Of a stretch of DNA of 64,000 bases, positions 17,184 to 25,506 are shown in pieces. Location: positions 248,001 to 312,000 of the forward strand of contig JAWKIQ010000002.1 of the NCBI GenBank assembly GCA_041394185.1, read 5' to 3'. How positions within the stretch are numbered: the first letter of the stretch is position 1; each line of letters opens with the position of its first letter. Both the position numbers and the translations under genes were made by a program. This DNA comes from Acidimicrobiales bacterium. GTDB lineage: Bacteria > Actinomycetota > Acidimicrobiia > Acidimicrobiales > Poriferisodalaceae. Below the pieces are notes generated by a model. The model was not told the DNA's origin. It saw only the letters and a program-made list of their open reading frames with translations, and did not search any database.

Positions 17184-19163
17184 ATGGTTCAGCTGGTCCG
17201 CGTTGTCGGTTTGGTGGTCTTGGCGGCGGTGATTGTGGTCGTGATGCCGGGTTCGGTACTGGCGGCCGATCCGGTCACCGCTCGGGACATCCAGGAGTGT
17301 CCGAACCTCTCAGGGCCGTTCGATTCTGTGCAGCTATCGGAAGACCCGGTGATAGCTGCCGAACAGGAACTGCTGGCAGATCTCAGGTACTCGCACTACG
17401 ACGCGGCAACGGCGTGGGCGCTTCGTTTCGACCCGATCCGCCAGAGCCTGGTCACCAGGCCCGACCTGACGGGTCTCGAGTTCACGATCGACAACAGGCT
17501 GTCTCAGTATCCGGAGGTGGATGCCCTGGTTGCCGATCGAGGACTGATCGCGGTCGACTACCAGCTGGTCACGGTTTCGGAGGCCGATGCCTCAGCGGTT
17601 CGCGGGGTCTTGGAGGGCTACACCGGCGTCGAGGTGGTGGTCGACCCGAACCGCCGCGAGGTCGTTGACGCTTGGGCGCAGTTGTACCGCCGGCTTGAGA
17701 ACTGGCGCAACGGCGAGCAGGCCGAGGGGCCGTCGCCCTACGGAAAAGGCTCCCGTGTGCTTCCTGCAGTTGACAGTCCGTCGTGGGCGGTCGTCGAACT
17801 GACCGACGAAGAACTGGACCGCGACGTCTCCTGGCTGCTCGACGGGCTCGACCTTTCCGTCGTTTGCCGCGTCACGTCGACGGTGCTGCCCGACGAACCG
17901 TCAGGCGCCGGGTGGAGACTGATCGCCCAATCATCCAGCGCTCACAACGTGATCAACGACCCCAGCCAGGTCGACTGGACCGGCGGCAAGCCGGTCGACT
18001 TCGGAACCGAGTTCGTGATCCCCGTCAGCCTCCGGGGCCGGCTTGCCGGCGCCGACGCAACTTTCGATGGCCTCGACTTCGCCACCGATATCGGCACAGG
18101 ACCTGGCGGTGAGCGGCTCATAGCGATCAGCCGCTCGCTCGTTCCCGCCGAAGGCCTGGTGATACGGATAGATCGAGAGATCCATGAGGTCTACTCGAAC
18201 GCCGACGGGATCATCGAGCTTGGGGGAGCCGGAGCCGAGCCGCCCCCACACGACGCGGCGCTGGTCGCCGGAGTCGACATCGCCACTCGTCCTGGTGGCG
18301 GAGTTTGGCGCATCGACCTCGGCGGCGCGCTCTATGCCACCGAAGGTGCGCCCTATCTGGGGTCGATGGGTGGAATCGAAATCGACGAACCGATGGTGGC
18401 GCTTGCTCCAACCCCGACCGGTGACGGTTATTGGATGGCGGCACGAGACGGCGGGATCTTCGCGTTCGGCGACGCAGCGTTCCACGGCTCGGTCCCCGGC
18501 GTGCTGCCCCCAGGAGTCTCACTGGCACAACCGATAGTCGACATCGAACCCACACCGACGGGTGACGGGTACTGGCTGCTCGGCGCCGACGGGGGTGTGT
18601 TCACGTTCGGCGACGCGCCCTACTTGGGATCGATACCGAGCCTGACCGCAGACCTGGGTCTGGACCGGATCCTCGCTGAGAATGATCGGGCCGTAGGAAT
18701 TGCTTCCATCGGCGATGGCTATGCCATCGCCACCGAACAGGGCCAACTCTTCAACTTCGGATTCGCCCTAACACTCGTCGGCCTAGCCGTCGACCCGGCA
18801 CCGGTGACAGGCATAACCAACGACCTGGTCTTCGAACGAGGCACCCGTGTGAGCGTCGGCGTCGGCGCCGTTCAGCCGCCCTCACACATGCTGCGATGCC
18901 CCGCCGGAACCGCCAGAACAACGCGACCAGTCCGCAACACAGCACAGAGCAGGTTCAGCCCTTATCCGGACCTGGCCTCGGCGCTTCGAGCCGTACCCGA
19001 GACAGCAGGCGGCCACTGGGTCAACTTCGAACTCATCGCGACCGACGTCGTCAACGGCCGCCAAGTCCGCTTCGAAGCCGGCACCTCCCCATCACCTCAC
19101 CCACTCCGCATCCCGCCAGCCTCCGGCTGGTACGCGGCCGAAATCACGGTCTGCGAGCCCTAG
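17184..19163 (+). CDS. Secreted protein with GYW-type beta repeats (element cargo)
   Basis: A 659-residue exported protein. ATG 17184 is preceded by GGAAGGAA and followed by a signal peptide (VRVVGLVVLAAVIVVV, cleavage near VLAADP). The N-terminal 380 residues match no family I recognise. Residues about 390-520 contain three repeats of the type GYWLLGADGGVFTFGDAPYLGS, the same family as in the chromosomal protease at 2653 and propeller protein at 41129. Probably a cell-surface or extracellular protein; function unknown. It is the larger of two genes in the small unit and converges on the RNA ligase gene. Confidence 0.85.
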   Translation: MVQLVRVVGLVVLAAVIVVVMPGSVLAADPVTARDIQECPNLSGPFDSVQLSEDPVIAAEQELLADLRYSHYDAATAWALRFDPIRQSLVTRPDLTGLEFTIDNRLSQYPEVDALVADRGLIAVDYQLVTVSEADASAVRGVLEGYTGVEVVVDPNRREVVDAWAQLYRRLENWRNGEQAEGPSPYGKGSRVLPAVDSPSWAVVELTDEELDRDVSWLLDGLDLSVVCRVTSTVLPDEPSGAGWRLIAQSSSAHNVINDPSQVDWTGGKPVDFGTEFVIPVSLRGRLAGADATFDGLDFATDIGTGPGGERLIAISRSLVPAEGLVIRIDREIHEVYSNADGIIELGGAGAEPPPHDAALVAGVDIATRPGGGVWRIDLGGALYATEGAPYLGSMGGIEIDEPMVALAPTPTGDGYWMAARDGGIFAFGDAAFHGSVPGVLPPGVSLAQPIVDIEPTPTGDGYWLLGADGGVFTFGDAPYLGSIPSLTADLGLDRILAENDRAVGIASIGDGYAIATEQGQLFNFGFALTLVGLAVDPAPVTGITNDLVFERGTRVSVGVGAVQPPSHMLRCPAGTARTTRPVRNTAQSRFSPYPDLASALRAVPETAGGHWVNFELIATDVVNGRQVRFEAGTSPSPHPLRIPPASGWYAAEITVCEP

Positions 19164-19176
19164 CCAGCCGCCGCCT

Positions 19177-20211
19177 TCAGCGGTCGTGCTTGAGTAGGTA
19201 GCGGTTCGAGATCACCTTGAAGGTGCCGCGGCCATCGAGCTCGTCGAGGATCGAGCCGTCGAGGGTGTGCCAAACGATTCCCTCAGCTCGACGGCCGGGC
19301 GTTATGGCCGAATCAAGGCCGTCAGCCTGCTGCAGCGCTTCTTCGACGGCTGCCGGGAGTTCCAGGTCGAGTTCGGGCACCGCGATCTCGCGGACCCAAT
19401 CCGGCCACTCATTCCGTGGGACAGGAATCCTGTCGCGGGACAGGGCAAAGACGGCGAACCGCTGACCGCTGATCTTCAGCGGGTTCGAGCTGATGCCCTC
19501 ACCGAACACCTCGCCCTGCAGCACCAGCCCATCCGCCATCCGCTCGGGCAAACTCAGACTGCGAGCGAGAGCCCACATCTTGTTGCCGTCCGACTCCGCG
19601 TACTCCCAATTGCGACCACAGACGCGGAGCTTGCCATCGTCGAGAATGAACGTCGCCGACATTCCATCGATCTTCTCGGTAGCCACCCACTGCGCCGACG
19701 AGCGGATCTGGTCGTAGACGTGCGTCAGATTCTGGATTCGCTCCGAATCGGTTTTTCGGGCAAGCGCTGACGGGAACGGCCCCAAGACCTCACCCTCGAG
19801 GCCGGCCGGAATGGGCGGCTCCCACTTCGAAACACCGATCAACTCGCCGAGATCGACATCCTTACCATCCGCATCTCGGATCTCAGGGAACAGATCGAGG
19901 GGCATCACCAGCCCCTGCGAGAAGACACCTCGAAGGCGCGCCGTCTTCAAGACATGACCCGTCCGGCCGTCTTCGGCTGTCCGTTCGCCACGCTCGGCCA
20001 GGAAGTCAAACCTCGCATCGTCGGTGGGCAGAAATGCGTCAAGCTCGAAATAGACGCACCGATCACCGGGAGCAAACTCGCCGCGCTTCACGACGATGCT
20101 CCACCCACCGACACGCGCAACCTCGATGCGATCGGCGCCCTCGATCTGATCGACACGATCCACCCTGCGAACGCTCACCAAGCTGCGATCACCCACCTGC
20201 TTCTGCTTCAT
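19177..20211 (-). CDS. RNA ligase (ATP-dependent, DraRnl-like)
   Basis: A 344-residue nucleotidyltransferase RNA ligase. The N-terminal part (about 1-160) resembles the OB-like module of the Deinococcus-type RNA ligase family. The catalytic domain has motif I EKIDGMS (lysine adenylated by ATP), VLQGEVFG (motif III/IIIa area), motif IV AEGIVW and motif V FKVISNRYLL. It seals RNA ends, and the role is presumably RNA repair. ATG 20211. Being cargo of a tRNA-inserted unit makes defence or tRNA repair a reasonable inference, not a demonstration. Confidence 0.9.
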   Translation of the reverse strand: MKQKQVGDRSLVSVRRVDRVDQIEGADRIEVARVGGWSIVVKRGEFAPGDRCVYFELDAFLPTDDARFDFLAERGERTAEDGRTGHVLKTARLRGVFSQGLVMPLDLFPEIRDADGKDVDLGELIGVSKWEPPIPAGLEGEVLGPFPSALARKTDSERIQNLTHVYDQIRSSAQWVATEKIDGMSATFILDDGKLRVCGRNWEYAESDGNKMWALARSLSLPERMADGLVLQGEVFGEGISSNPLKISGQRFAVFALSRDRIPVPRNEWPDWVREIAVPELDLELPAAVEEALQQADGLDSAITPGRRAEGIVWHTLDGSILDELDGRGTFKVISNRYLLKHDR

Positions 20212-20285
20212 GGTCAGAAACCGTACAAACCCGGTTCCGCCCGGCGAATCGAATTACGCCGTGCCACCGCTCACCTCCAAAGGAG

Positions 20286-20339
20286 TGCCCGGAGCGGGGT
20301 TCGAACCCGCACGCTCCTTTCGGAGCCGGGGGGTTTAAG
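20286..20339. repeat. tRNA-Leu 3' fragment, middle attachment site
   Basis: 54 bases identical to 32148-32201, the 3' half of the tRNA-Leu gene up to the base after TTTAA. It separates the small unit from the large one and is the attL of the large unit. Its left flank (CACCTCCAAAGGAG) differs from the flank shared by the other two copies, as expected if it is the inner end of the small unit. Confidence 0.9.
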
Positions 20340-20456
20340 AGCGGCCCGAAACGTCCAGCCGAGTCCGATGGAATCCAAACAGCCTGGTCAGAGGGGGTTT
20401 CCTTGTCCGGACAATCCGACCGAATCCAGCGATTCCGGCCCGATCTGGCGAGTCTT

Positions 20457-20478
20457 GTGCGCGTTTCGTGCGCGTTTT
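20457..20478. repeat. Integrase arm-type tandem repeat, left end
   Basis: GTGCGCGTTTC and GTGCGCGTTTT in tandem, 118 bp inside the left att core. The same 11-mer occurs twice in tandem at the other end (32070-32091). Position and duplication at both ends fit arm-binding sites of the tyrosine integrase. Confidence 0.65.
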
Positions 20479-20479
20479 C

Positions 20480-20722
20480 TCAGACTGACCGGGCAGGGCC
20501 TTGTTCGAGTTCGTGGTCCACAGCGCGGCGAATCCACGCCGAGACAGATCGTTCGTCGGCATCGGCAGCATCGCGGATCCTCGCCAAGGTCTCGGGGGCG
20601 AACCGAACCGGCACGAGCTCGGTCAACTTCGACTTACGTCGCCGCGCCGGGCCCTGCGGAACCTGGTTCTCGGGATCGGCGTAGAAGTCGCGTTCCTCTT
20701 CTCGGGTCATCTTGTTCGTCAT
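20480..20722 (-). CDS. Ribbon-helix-helix protein (antitoxin-like)
   Basis: An 80-residue protein with a C-terminal ribbon-helix-helix domain: TELVPVRFAPETLARIRDAA gives the strand and first helix, and RSVSAWIRRAVDHEL the second helix. The N-terminus is charged. ATG 20722 overlaps the stop of an upstream gene (ATGA), so the two are translationally coupled. By arrangement it is the antitoxin/repressor of a toxin-antitoxin-like pair and probably binds the palindrome upstream of the pair. It is the first gene inside the left end of the element. Confidence 0.82.
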   Translation of the reverse strand: MTNKMTREEERDFYADPENQVPQGPARRRKSKLTELVPVRFAPETLARIRDAADADERSVSAWIRRAVDHELEQGPARSV

Positions 20723-21015
20723 ATGTCTTCCCTGTACCGATCAGCGAGATGCTTGGCGGCGACATAGCACCCGATCGGGCGGCACCTCGTCTCGTCGCCG
20801 CTATCGGACGGAGCCAGCGGGACAACCAACACCTCACCCGCTACCTCGGCAACCATCAGCCAATGCGCCGGAGGCTTGGCTGGGCAGAACAGCGGATCAG
20901 AGTTCCAGACCTCTTGGATGTCGTCGACGCCGAGCGTCTCGAGTTTGAACAGATGGGCGAGCTGATGATCGATCTCAAACGGATCGTTGTCGTCGAGCGC
21001 ATCGAGATCGAACAG
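20719..21015 (-). CDS. Toxin-like small protein upstream of RHH gene (probable CTG start)
   Basis: A 98-codon frame from 21015 to the stop at 20719. It lacks ATG, GTG and TTG near its start but has AGGGGAG four bases before CTG 21015, and an in-frame stop just upstream at 21025. The product begins FDLDALDDNDPFEIDHQLAH, contains AKPPAHWLMVAEVAGEVLVV and ends AAKHLADRYREDI, with a coding-like composition. Size, position and ATGA coupling to the ribbon-helix-helix gene recall BrnT-type toxins, but I cannot confirm homology. An alternative is a GTG start in another frame with one missing base. Confidence 0.65.
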   Translation of the reverse strand: MFDLDALDDNDPFEIDHQLAHLFKLETLGVDDIQEVWNSDPLFCPAKPPAHWLMVAEVAGEVLVVPLAPSDSGDETRCRPIGCYVAAKHLADRYREDI

Positions 21016-21031
21016 ATCACTCCCCTATCGT

Positions 21032-21065
21032 TTTGTAATACAAACGAATACGGCCGTCGAGTCAA
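21032..21065 (-). promoter_or_regulatory. Promoter with palindromic operator for the toxin-like/RHH pair
   Basis: On the minus strand a consensus-like -35 TTGACT (21060-21065) is followed 17 bp later by TGTATT, which lies inside a perfect 13-bp palindrome TTTGTATTACAAA (21032-21044). A dyad covering the -10 box just upstream of a ribbon-helix-helix operon is the usual layout for autorepression. Confidence 0.6.
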
Positions 21066-21233
21066 GGTCTGCGATCTAGCCTGAGTCGGGATGAGTGACC
21101 GCTGGATCAGAGATGGACCGGACAATCCGACACGCTTTGAGATTGGTCCATCGAAATTTCTGAGATGCTAGGCAGCATTCTCGTCTCCGGCGGACCGCAT
21201 CGACGGCTCCGGGGGCCTCGTCCACGACACGGC

Positions 21234-22691
21234 CTAGCCGGGCGGCGATGGGCTGATGCTGCGTTCAGTGAGGATGTCGCCGGTCGAGCTGTACTGGGTG
21301 ACGACCGCTGCTTGGGACTCGTCGGGGAGAGCGAAGACGAAGTAGCTGCCGCGAGCGGCCTGGACGAGGGTCAGGTCCCCGTGTGTAGCAGTAGCGAAAG
21401 CGGCGCCGTCGACTACACCAACCACGACGACGGCACCGGCTCCGGGAACGGAGAGCCATTCGGCAAGTACCAGGTTGGAACTGCAGGAAGTTGATGTGAT
21501 CTGGCGTTCGCCTGCGCCCAGGCAAATCGATGCCAGACCCCCATCCTCTTGGATTTGCCACCATGCGATCGTGGGGCCTGCGTTGCTTATCTGGCCACCG
21601 AAGACCGGTCCGACGCCATGCCCGACGACCCTTCCCAGCTCCGGTTCCGCTTCGGAGAGTTCCTGCAACTCGCCAAATGCTGCGAGGTCTACTTCGGGTT
21701 CGGGCACTTCGTGGTTGATGGATCTCCAGGTAGCCGGAACGTAGTGGACCGACCAGCCTGGAGCCTCGACGCCTCGACACGCGTCGGTCGCCGCGGGGAT
21801 CGCTTCGTTGAGCTCGGTTAGGTCGAATTCCTCCGCCCACTGTCGCGGATCCCACGGGGTCGGCAGCTTCTTCAGGAGCTGGGAAAGTGCGGCCAGTTCA
21901 TCGATTCCGCTGCGATCGAGCACGTCGGTGATCTCAGAGGCCTCATCGTCACCTACCGGTGACAGTCTGTTCCACCTGCCTGCCAGAACAGCGAGGGCGT
22001 CACACCCGTCGAGCTGAGCCTGCCGATCATGAGAGCGGACCAGTTCGACCTCCTGGCCGCTGCCGACGGCAACGAACACGCCATCGGCGAAGGACGTCTC
22101 GGAACCGGCGACCCGGACTCCCACCACATCGGGCGGCGCTACCCCAACGAGGAGGGTCTGTCCGTTGACGTCCGTGATCGTGATTGTCAGCGGCAACCCC
22201 GTCGCCAGAAGCTCCGCGAACAGGAAACAGGACCTCGAAACAGATCCGTCCGCGTCGCGAACAACCCAGACACAGAACTCGACGTCGCTAGGCACGGCGG
22301 CAACGAACACACGATTGCCATCAACGGCAGGACCAGCCCGAAGGGCATCCCGCCCAATCCCGAGCCCAGCCAGCGACCGCGCCAGCATGTCCATGGTCGC
22401 GTCATCAGGGGAATCGGAAGCAAGCGCCGGTCGCGTGAACACCCCCGGCCGATCGGCGATACGCATGGCCGGACCCGTCACAACCACGCTGTCACCACCA
22501 AAGCGCGACCAGACGCCCAAGATCGCAGCTGCCGCGACCACAACCGACGCGAAGACCACAATGCTCCGCCGGCCCAAGCCTCCCCACCCAGAAGCCGGCT
22601 GAATGACAACCGCGGACGACGGATCGGCCAGTTCAATCCCCGCGGTCGCTTCGGCCGCCAACCGCTCCATTCGTTCACCGAGAACCGTCAT
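21234..22691 (-). CDS. Membrane anti-sigma-like partner of ECF sigma factor 1
   Basis: A 485-residue protein: a short cytoplasmic N-terminus (about 40 residues, MTVLGERMERLAAEATAG), one transmembrane helix (about 44-63, IVVFASVVVAAAAILGVW) and a large extracellular part with no domain I recognise. ATG 22691 overlaps the sigma-factor stop (ATGA). Topology and coupling fit a membrane-bound regulator that holds the sigma factor until an outside signal arrives. No zinc anti-sigma HxxxCxxC motif is visible, so anti-sigma function is inferred from context. The longer open frame upstream only shadows the sigma gene. Confidence 0.7.
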   Translation of the reverse strand: MTVLGERMERLAAEATAGIELADPSSAVVIQPASGWGGLGRRSIVVFASVVVAAAAILGVWSRFGGDSVVVTGPAMRIADRPGVFTRPALASDSPDDATMDMLARSLAGLGIGRDALRAGPAVDGNRVFVAAVPSDVEFCVWVVRDADGSVSRSCFLFAELLATGLPLTITITDVNGQTLLVGVAPPDVVGVRVAGSETSFADGVFVAVGSGQEVELVRSHDRQAQLDGCDALAVLAGRWNRLSPVGDDEASEITDVLDRSGIDELAALSQLLKKLPTPWDPRQWAEEFDLTELNEAIPAATDACRGVEAPGWSVHYVPATWRSINHEVPEPEVDLAAFGELQELSEAEPELGRVVGHGVGPVFGGQISNAGPTIAWWQIQEDGGLASICLGAGERQITSTSCSSNLVLAEWLSVPGAGAVVVVGVVDGAAFATATHGDLTLVQAARGSYFVFALPDESQAAVVTQYSSTGDILTERSISPSPPG

Positions 22692-23173
22692 AGCTCCAGC
22701 CCCTGCAACATCGATGGTTCGACGAGATCGGCGAGCCGCCGATGAGCCCGCGCCAAGTGCTGTTTCACCGAGCCCGGCGACACACCCATCACCTCGGCAC
22801 ACCCGGCGACCGGAAGATCTGCCCAATAGCGAAGAACGACAGCCTCACGTTGACGGGGCGCCAGCTTCCCCAACGCCGCTTCCAATGCCGGATCGGCAAG
22901 CTGTTGCCTCGACGTCCGATCCCCGAGCCTCGACAGCACGGCCGCCTCCCGGCGAAGCTTCCGCCATCGACTCCTGGCGAGATTTGCCGCAACCGTCCTC
23001 ACCCACCCCGCAGGATTCTCTCCCTCGCCCGCCAATCGCCCCCACGACGACCAAGCCCGGGCCATCGCCTCCTGGGCAACATCGGCCGCCGCTTGGTCGT
23101 CGAGGGTCAACAGCCAACACATCCGAACCAACGACGCCTGCTCCCTGCGAAAGAACTCGGCGAACTCCATCAA
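22688..23173 (-). CDS. ECF RNA polymerase sigma factor 1 (SigE-type)
   Basis: A 161-residue ECF sigma factor. Region 2 (residues 4-65) includes LVRMCWLLTLDDQAAADVAQ and the RAWSSW -10 recognition helix. Region 4 (about 100-155) has LAPRQREAVVLRYWADLP and the helix-turn-helix VMGVSPGSVKQHLARA. It resembles the actinobacterial SigE-type subfamily. It is encoded just before its membrane partner with a 4-base overlap. Cargo of the integrative element; its regulon is unknown. Starts at ATG 23173 (or 23170). Confidence 0.92.
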   Translation of the reverse strand: MMEFAEFFRREQASLVRMCWLLTLDDQAAADVAQEAMARAWSSWGRLAGEGENPAGWVRTVAANLARSRWRKLRREAAVLSRLGDRTSRQQLADPALEAALGKLAPRQREAVVLRYWADLPVAGCAEVMGVSPGSVKQHLARAHRRLADLVEPSMLQGLEL

Positions 23174-23262
23174 ACGTTCAACGCCCTACAACGGCGAAAC
23201 GATGACACCCACCCACACGAAATGCCCCGCTCTTCGACAGGCCCACCGACCACACCGCCGAG

Positions 23263-23721
23263 TCAGGCCCAGTCGCCAGTGTGACGCTGACGACCCAGAC
23301 CGAGGGCTTCGAACTCGTCGAGCGCGTCGCCCGGATCGACACCGACCCGCCGAAGCGCCGCGCTCACGGGAGTCCTCCCGTTCTGAGCTGGTTGGATCGG
23401 ACCGAACGGAGATGTCCAACTCACGACGTCACCCTCGAACACAATCGCACCCTGCTCGCAGGCTCCTGGCCAGCACTCGACCTCGACATAGACCAACCTC
23501 GCAGACGCCGAAACGCTAGCGAGGACGGCCGAGAGTCTCGAATGGCATAGCCCCGGCGCCGCTCGCTCACCGCCCGACGGACCAAGCGACCTCAGGCCTT
23601 CATCTGTCAGCGGCAACAGACTCCACCACTCCGACAGAGGCACAACGGCTAGCGCGAGCCTGGACCCCAGCTCGCCGATCTCGGGGACAGGGCCAATCGC
23701 TCCCCGAAACTCGTAGCTCAT
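23263..23721 (-). CDS. Hypothetical protein between the two sigma modules
   Basis: A 152-residue protein without signal peptide or membrane segment. It has a beta-rich middle (RLVYVEVECWPGACEQGAIV, FEGDVVSWTSPFG) and a C-terminal segment ending DEFEALGLGRQRHTGDW. Codon pattern and orientation agree with the surrounding genes. I do not recognise the function; the general look is that of small hypothetical or immunity-type proteins. ATG 23721. Confidence 0.6.
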   Translation of the reverse strand: MSYEFRGAIGPVPEIGELGSRLALAVVPLSEWWSLLPLTDEGLRSLGPSGGERAAPGLCHSRLSAVLASVSASARLVYVEVECWPGACEQGAIVFEGDVVSWTSPFGPIQPAQNGRTPVSAALRRVGVDPGDALDEFEALGLGRQRHTGDWA

Positions 23722-23866
23722 AGCTCAGGCCCACACATGATGACCCAGCGTATTCGAGCAGCCCACCTCAAACGGCTGCGTCGGGTTCCTTCTTCGTGCG
23801 ATCTGTTGCGTGGAGACTTGGCGTCGCCGAGCTTCTTGGGGCCGATGGCGCCCGGACCGGGGCAAC

Positions 23867-24817
23867 CTACCGATGGTCCTCAGGTATCGCCGTGGTCGCT
23901 GGCGCGTCGAGGTCGCCAGGCGGGTCGGACGCGATTACCAACTGTTGACCGGGCTCGATCGCGTCGCTGGTCAGTGAGTTGAGCGTCCGCAGAACGTCCA
24001 CGGTCACATCGAACGCCGCGGCGACCCCACTGAGCGTGTCACCCTCCTGCACGACATAGAATTGGCGGTTTCGGTCCTCGTGCGGCACCCTCGCCACCGG
24101 GCTGAAGCCCAGCCAGGTGGCTCCCTCCACGACTGCGAGCCGTTCCAGCAAGTCTTCCAGCGACTGCCGGTCGGGAAAGCTCCCGTTGATCTCGTAGACG
24201 AAACCGGCGTACTCCCAGATGGCCGTTGCCCCGCCGTCCCAGAAGTCCAGGACCGCCCGTTCATCGAGCACTCTGCCCACCGCCGTGTCGGGCTGGGGAC
24301 CGGTGCGCGATGACACGAACTGCTCGAATGAGTCCGCTACCAGCGGCCACACGTCAAGCTGCCCGTCGATGTCGCCTGACACCCACTCCACGGAAATCAC
24401 ATCATCGGAATACCGCCCACCATCAATCTCGGGTTCAAGACCGCTGCCCCAGATGACCGGGGCGTCGACCGCGCTCTTCGGAACCGAGCCAGTGGTCACG
24501 CGCGGGCTTTCCACAGTCGCCCCTTCGGCGGCAACCGTCTCGGGCTCCTGATCCGCAGCACCCCTGAGAACCATGCCCGCCAGTCCAGCCACGACAAGGA
24601 GCGCCGCTGCTAGTAGCCAGGGCGTCAGCCCCCGCGAACGCGACAGACCGCGCCACGGCAAAGCCTCGAGCCCGCCATCGAACACAAGGGACGAGACGCC
24701 ATCCACCCGATCGCCCGGAACATGACGCAGCACCTGGCGTCGATGGGCGCGCACGATCGCACGCGCCGGCCCCTCGTCAGGCCGGACTTCGCGAATCAGT
24801 TCTTCAAGATCACTCAC
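23867..24817 (-). CDS. LysM-domain membrane protein, partner of ECF sigma factor 2
   Basis: A 316-residue single-pass protein: a cytoplasmic N-terminus (1-62), a transmembrane helix (about 66-84, PWLLAAALLVVAGLAGMVL), an extracellular acidic region and a C-terminal LysM domain (about 253-297, VVQEGDTLSGVAAAFDVTVD...IEPGQQLVI). LysM binds peptidoglycan-type glycans, so it could sense the wall and control the sigma factor encoded upstream. GTG 24817 overlaps the sigma stop (GTGA). No classical zinc anti-sigma motif is seen; the anti-sigma role rests on context. Confidence 0.8.
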   Translation of the reverse strand: MSDLEELIREVRPDEGPARAIVRAHRRQVLRHVPGDRVDGVSSLVFDGGLEALPWRGLSRSRGLTPWLLAAALLVVAGLAGMVLRGAADQEPETVAAEGATVESPRVTTGSVPKSAVDAPVIWGSGLEPEIDGGRYSDDVISVEWVSGDIDGQLDVWPLVADSFEQFVSSRTGPQPDTAVGRVLDERAVLDFWDGGATAIWEYAGFVYEINGSFPDRQSLEDLLERLAVVEGATWLGFSPVARVPHEDRNRQFYVVQEGDTLSGVAAAFDVTVDVLRTLNSLTSDAIEPGQQLVIASDPPGDLDAPATTAIPEDHR

Positions 24818-25359
24818 CCTGAACTCCCGTCTTTCGCTGCGGCCAACGCCTCCTGCAAGGCAGACCGTGCACGAGCCAGCCGCGAACGCACCGTTCCCAG
24901 CGGAATGCCCAACACCATGGCTGCCGCTTCATAGGACAGCTCCTCCCACAGCACCAGCACCACCACCTCGCGCTGACTCTCCGACAACGCCGCTACAGCG
25001 TCTCGAACTGCAGCACGCTGCTCCTCTCGCGTGACCGCCGAGACCACCTGAGAGCCGGTGCCCAAACCAGGGGCGGTCGGCCGAGCTGCAAGACGCTGCA
25101 CAGCCCTGCTCTCTCGGTCGACCCCACGATGGTGCGTCCTCACGACATTGACCGCTATCCCGAACAACCACCCGCGCTCGGACCCCAGACTCGCATCGAA
25201 GGACCCGAATCGATCCAATGCGACGCAGAACACCTCAGCCGCCAGATCATCGGCCACCGTCGACCCAGCCAACCTGCACAGGAGCCTCCACACCGCAGTG
25301 TGATGTTCGTCGAACAGCCTCCCCGCAGCTGCGACCCGATCTCGATCAACTGGACCCAC
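24814..25359 (-). CDS. ECF RNA polymerase sigma factor 2
   Basis: A 181-residue ECF sigma factor: region 2 (about 12-80, HHTAVWRLLCRLAGS, AEVFCVALDRFGSFD) and region 4 (about 118-172, LSESQREVVVLVLWEELSYE, MVLGIPLGTVRSRLARAR). It is coupled to the LysM membrane protein by a 4-base overlap. It is the second of two complete sigma/partner pairs in this element and is not close to the first in sequence, so it is probably not a recent duplicate. Start GTG 25359. Confidence 0.92.
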   Translation of the reverse strand: MGPVDRDRVAAAGRLFDEHHTAVWRLLCRLAGSTVADDLAAEVFCVALDRFGSFDASLGSERGWLFGIAVNVVRTHHRGVDRESRAVQRLAARPTAPGLGTGSQVVSAVTREEQRAAVRDAVAALSESQREVVVLVLWEELSYEAAAMVLGIPLGTVRSRLARARSALQEALAAAKDGSSG

Positions 25360-25506
25360 ACCTCTATTTGACCGCAGCCGTCCTAAAAGTTCCCACCCTG
25401 CGCCACGAGCTCACAACTTCGTTCCACCATCCGCGAACCACACACCCCAACGGCCCCCATCACCCCCAGGCCCCAGCAGCCAGCCAAGAAGGATCGTCGG
25501 CGTCCT

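Larger units (their letters stand above)
16916..20339. mobile_element. Small integrated unit (3.4 kb) without integrase, between tRNA-Leu repeats
   Basis: Bounded by tRNA-Leu 3' repeats at 16916 and 20286 in direct orientation. Its left inner end (16968-17110) resembles the left inner end of the larger unit (20340-20480): GAGCGGCACGAAACGTCC against GAGCGGCCCGAAACGTCC, and CTGGTCAGAGGG and GCGAGTCTTG are shared at the same spacing. It contains only a secreted repeat protein and an RNA ligase. With no recombinase, it fits a satellite or cis-mobilizable remnant that the neighbouring integrase might act on. Confidence 0.7.

Noticed and set aside
16916..20339. tRNA-Leu genes at 16916 and 20286
   Set aside because: Only the 3' half is present, ending at the anticodon loop; the 5' half is missing, so they are att remnants rather than tRNA genes.
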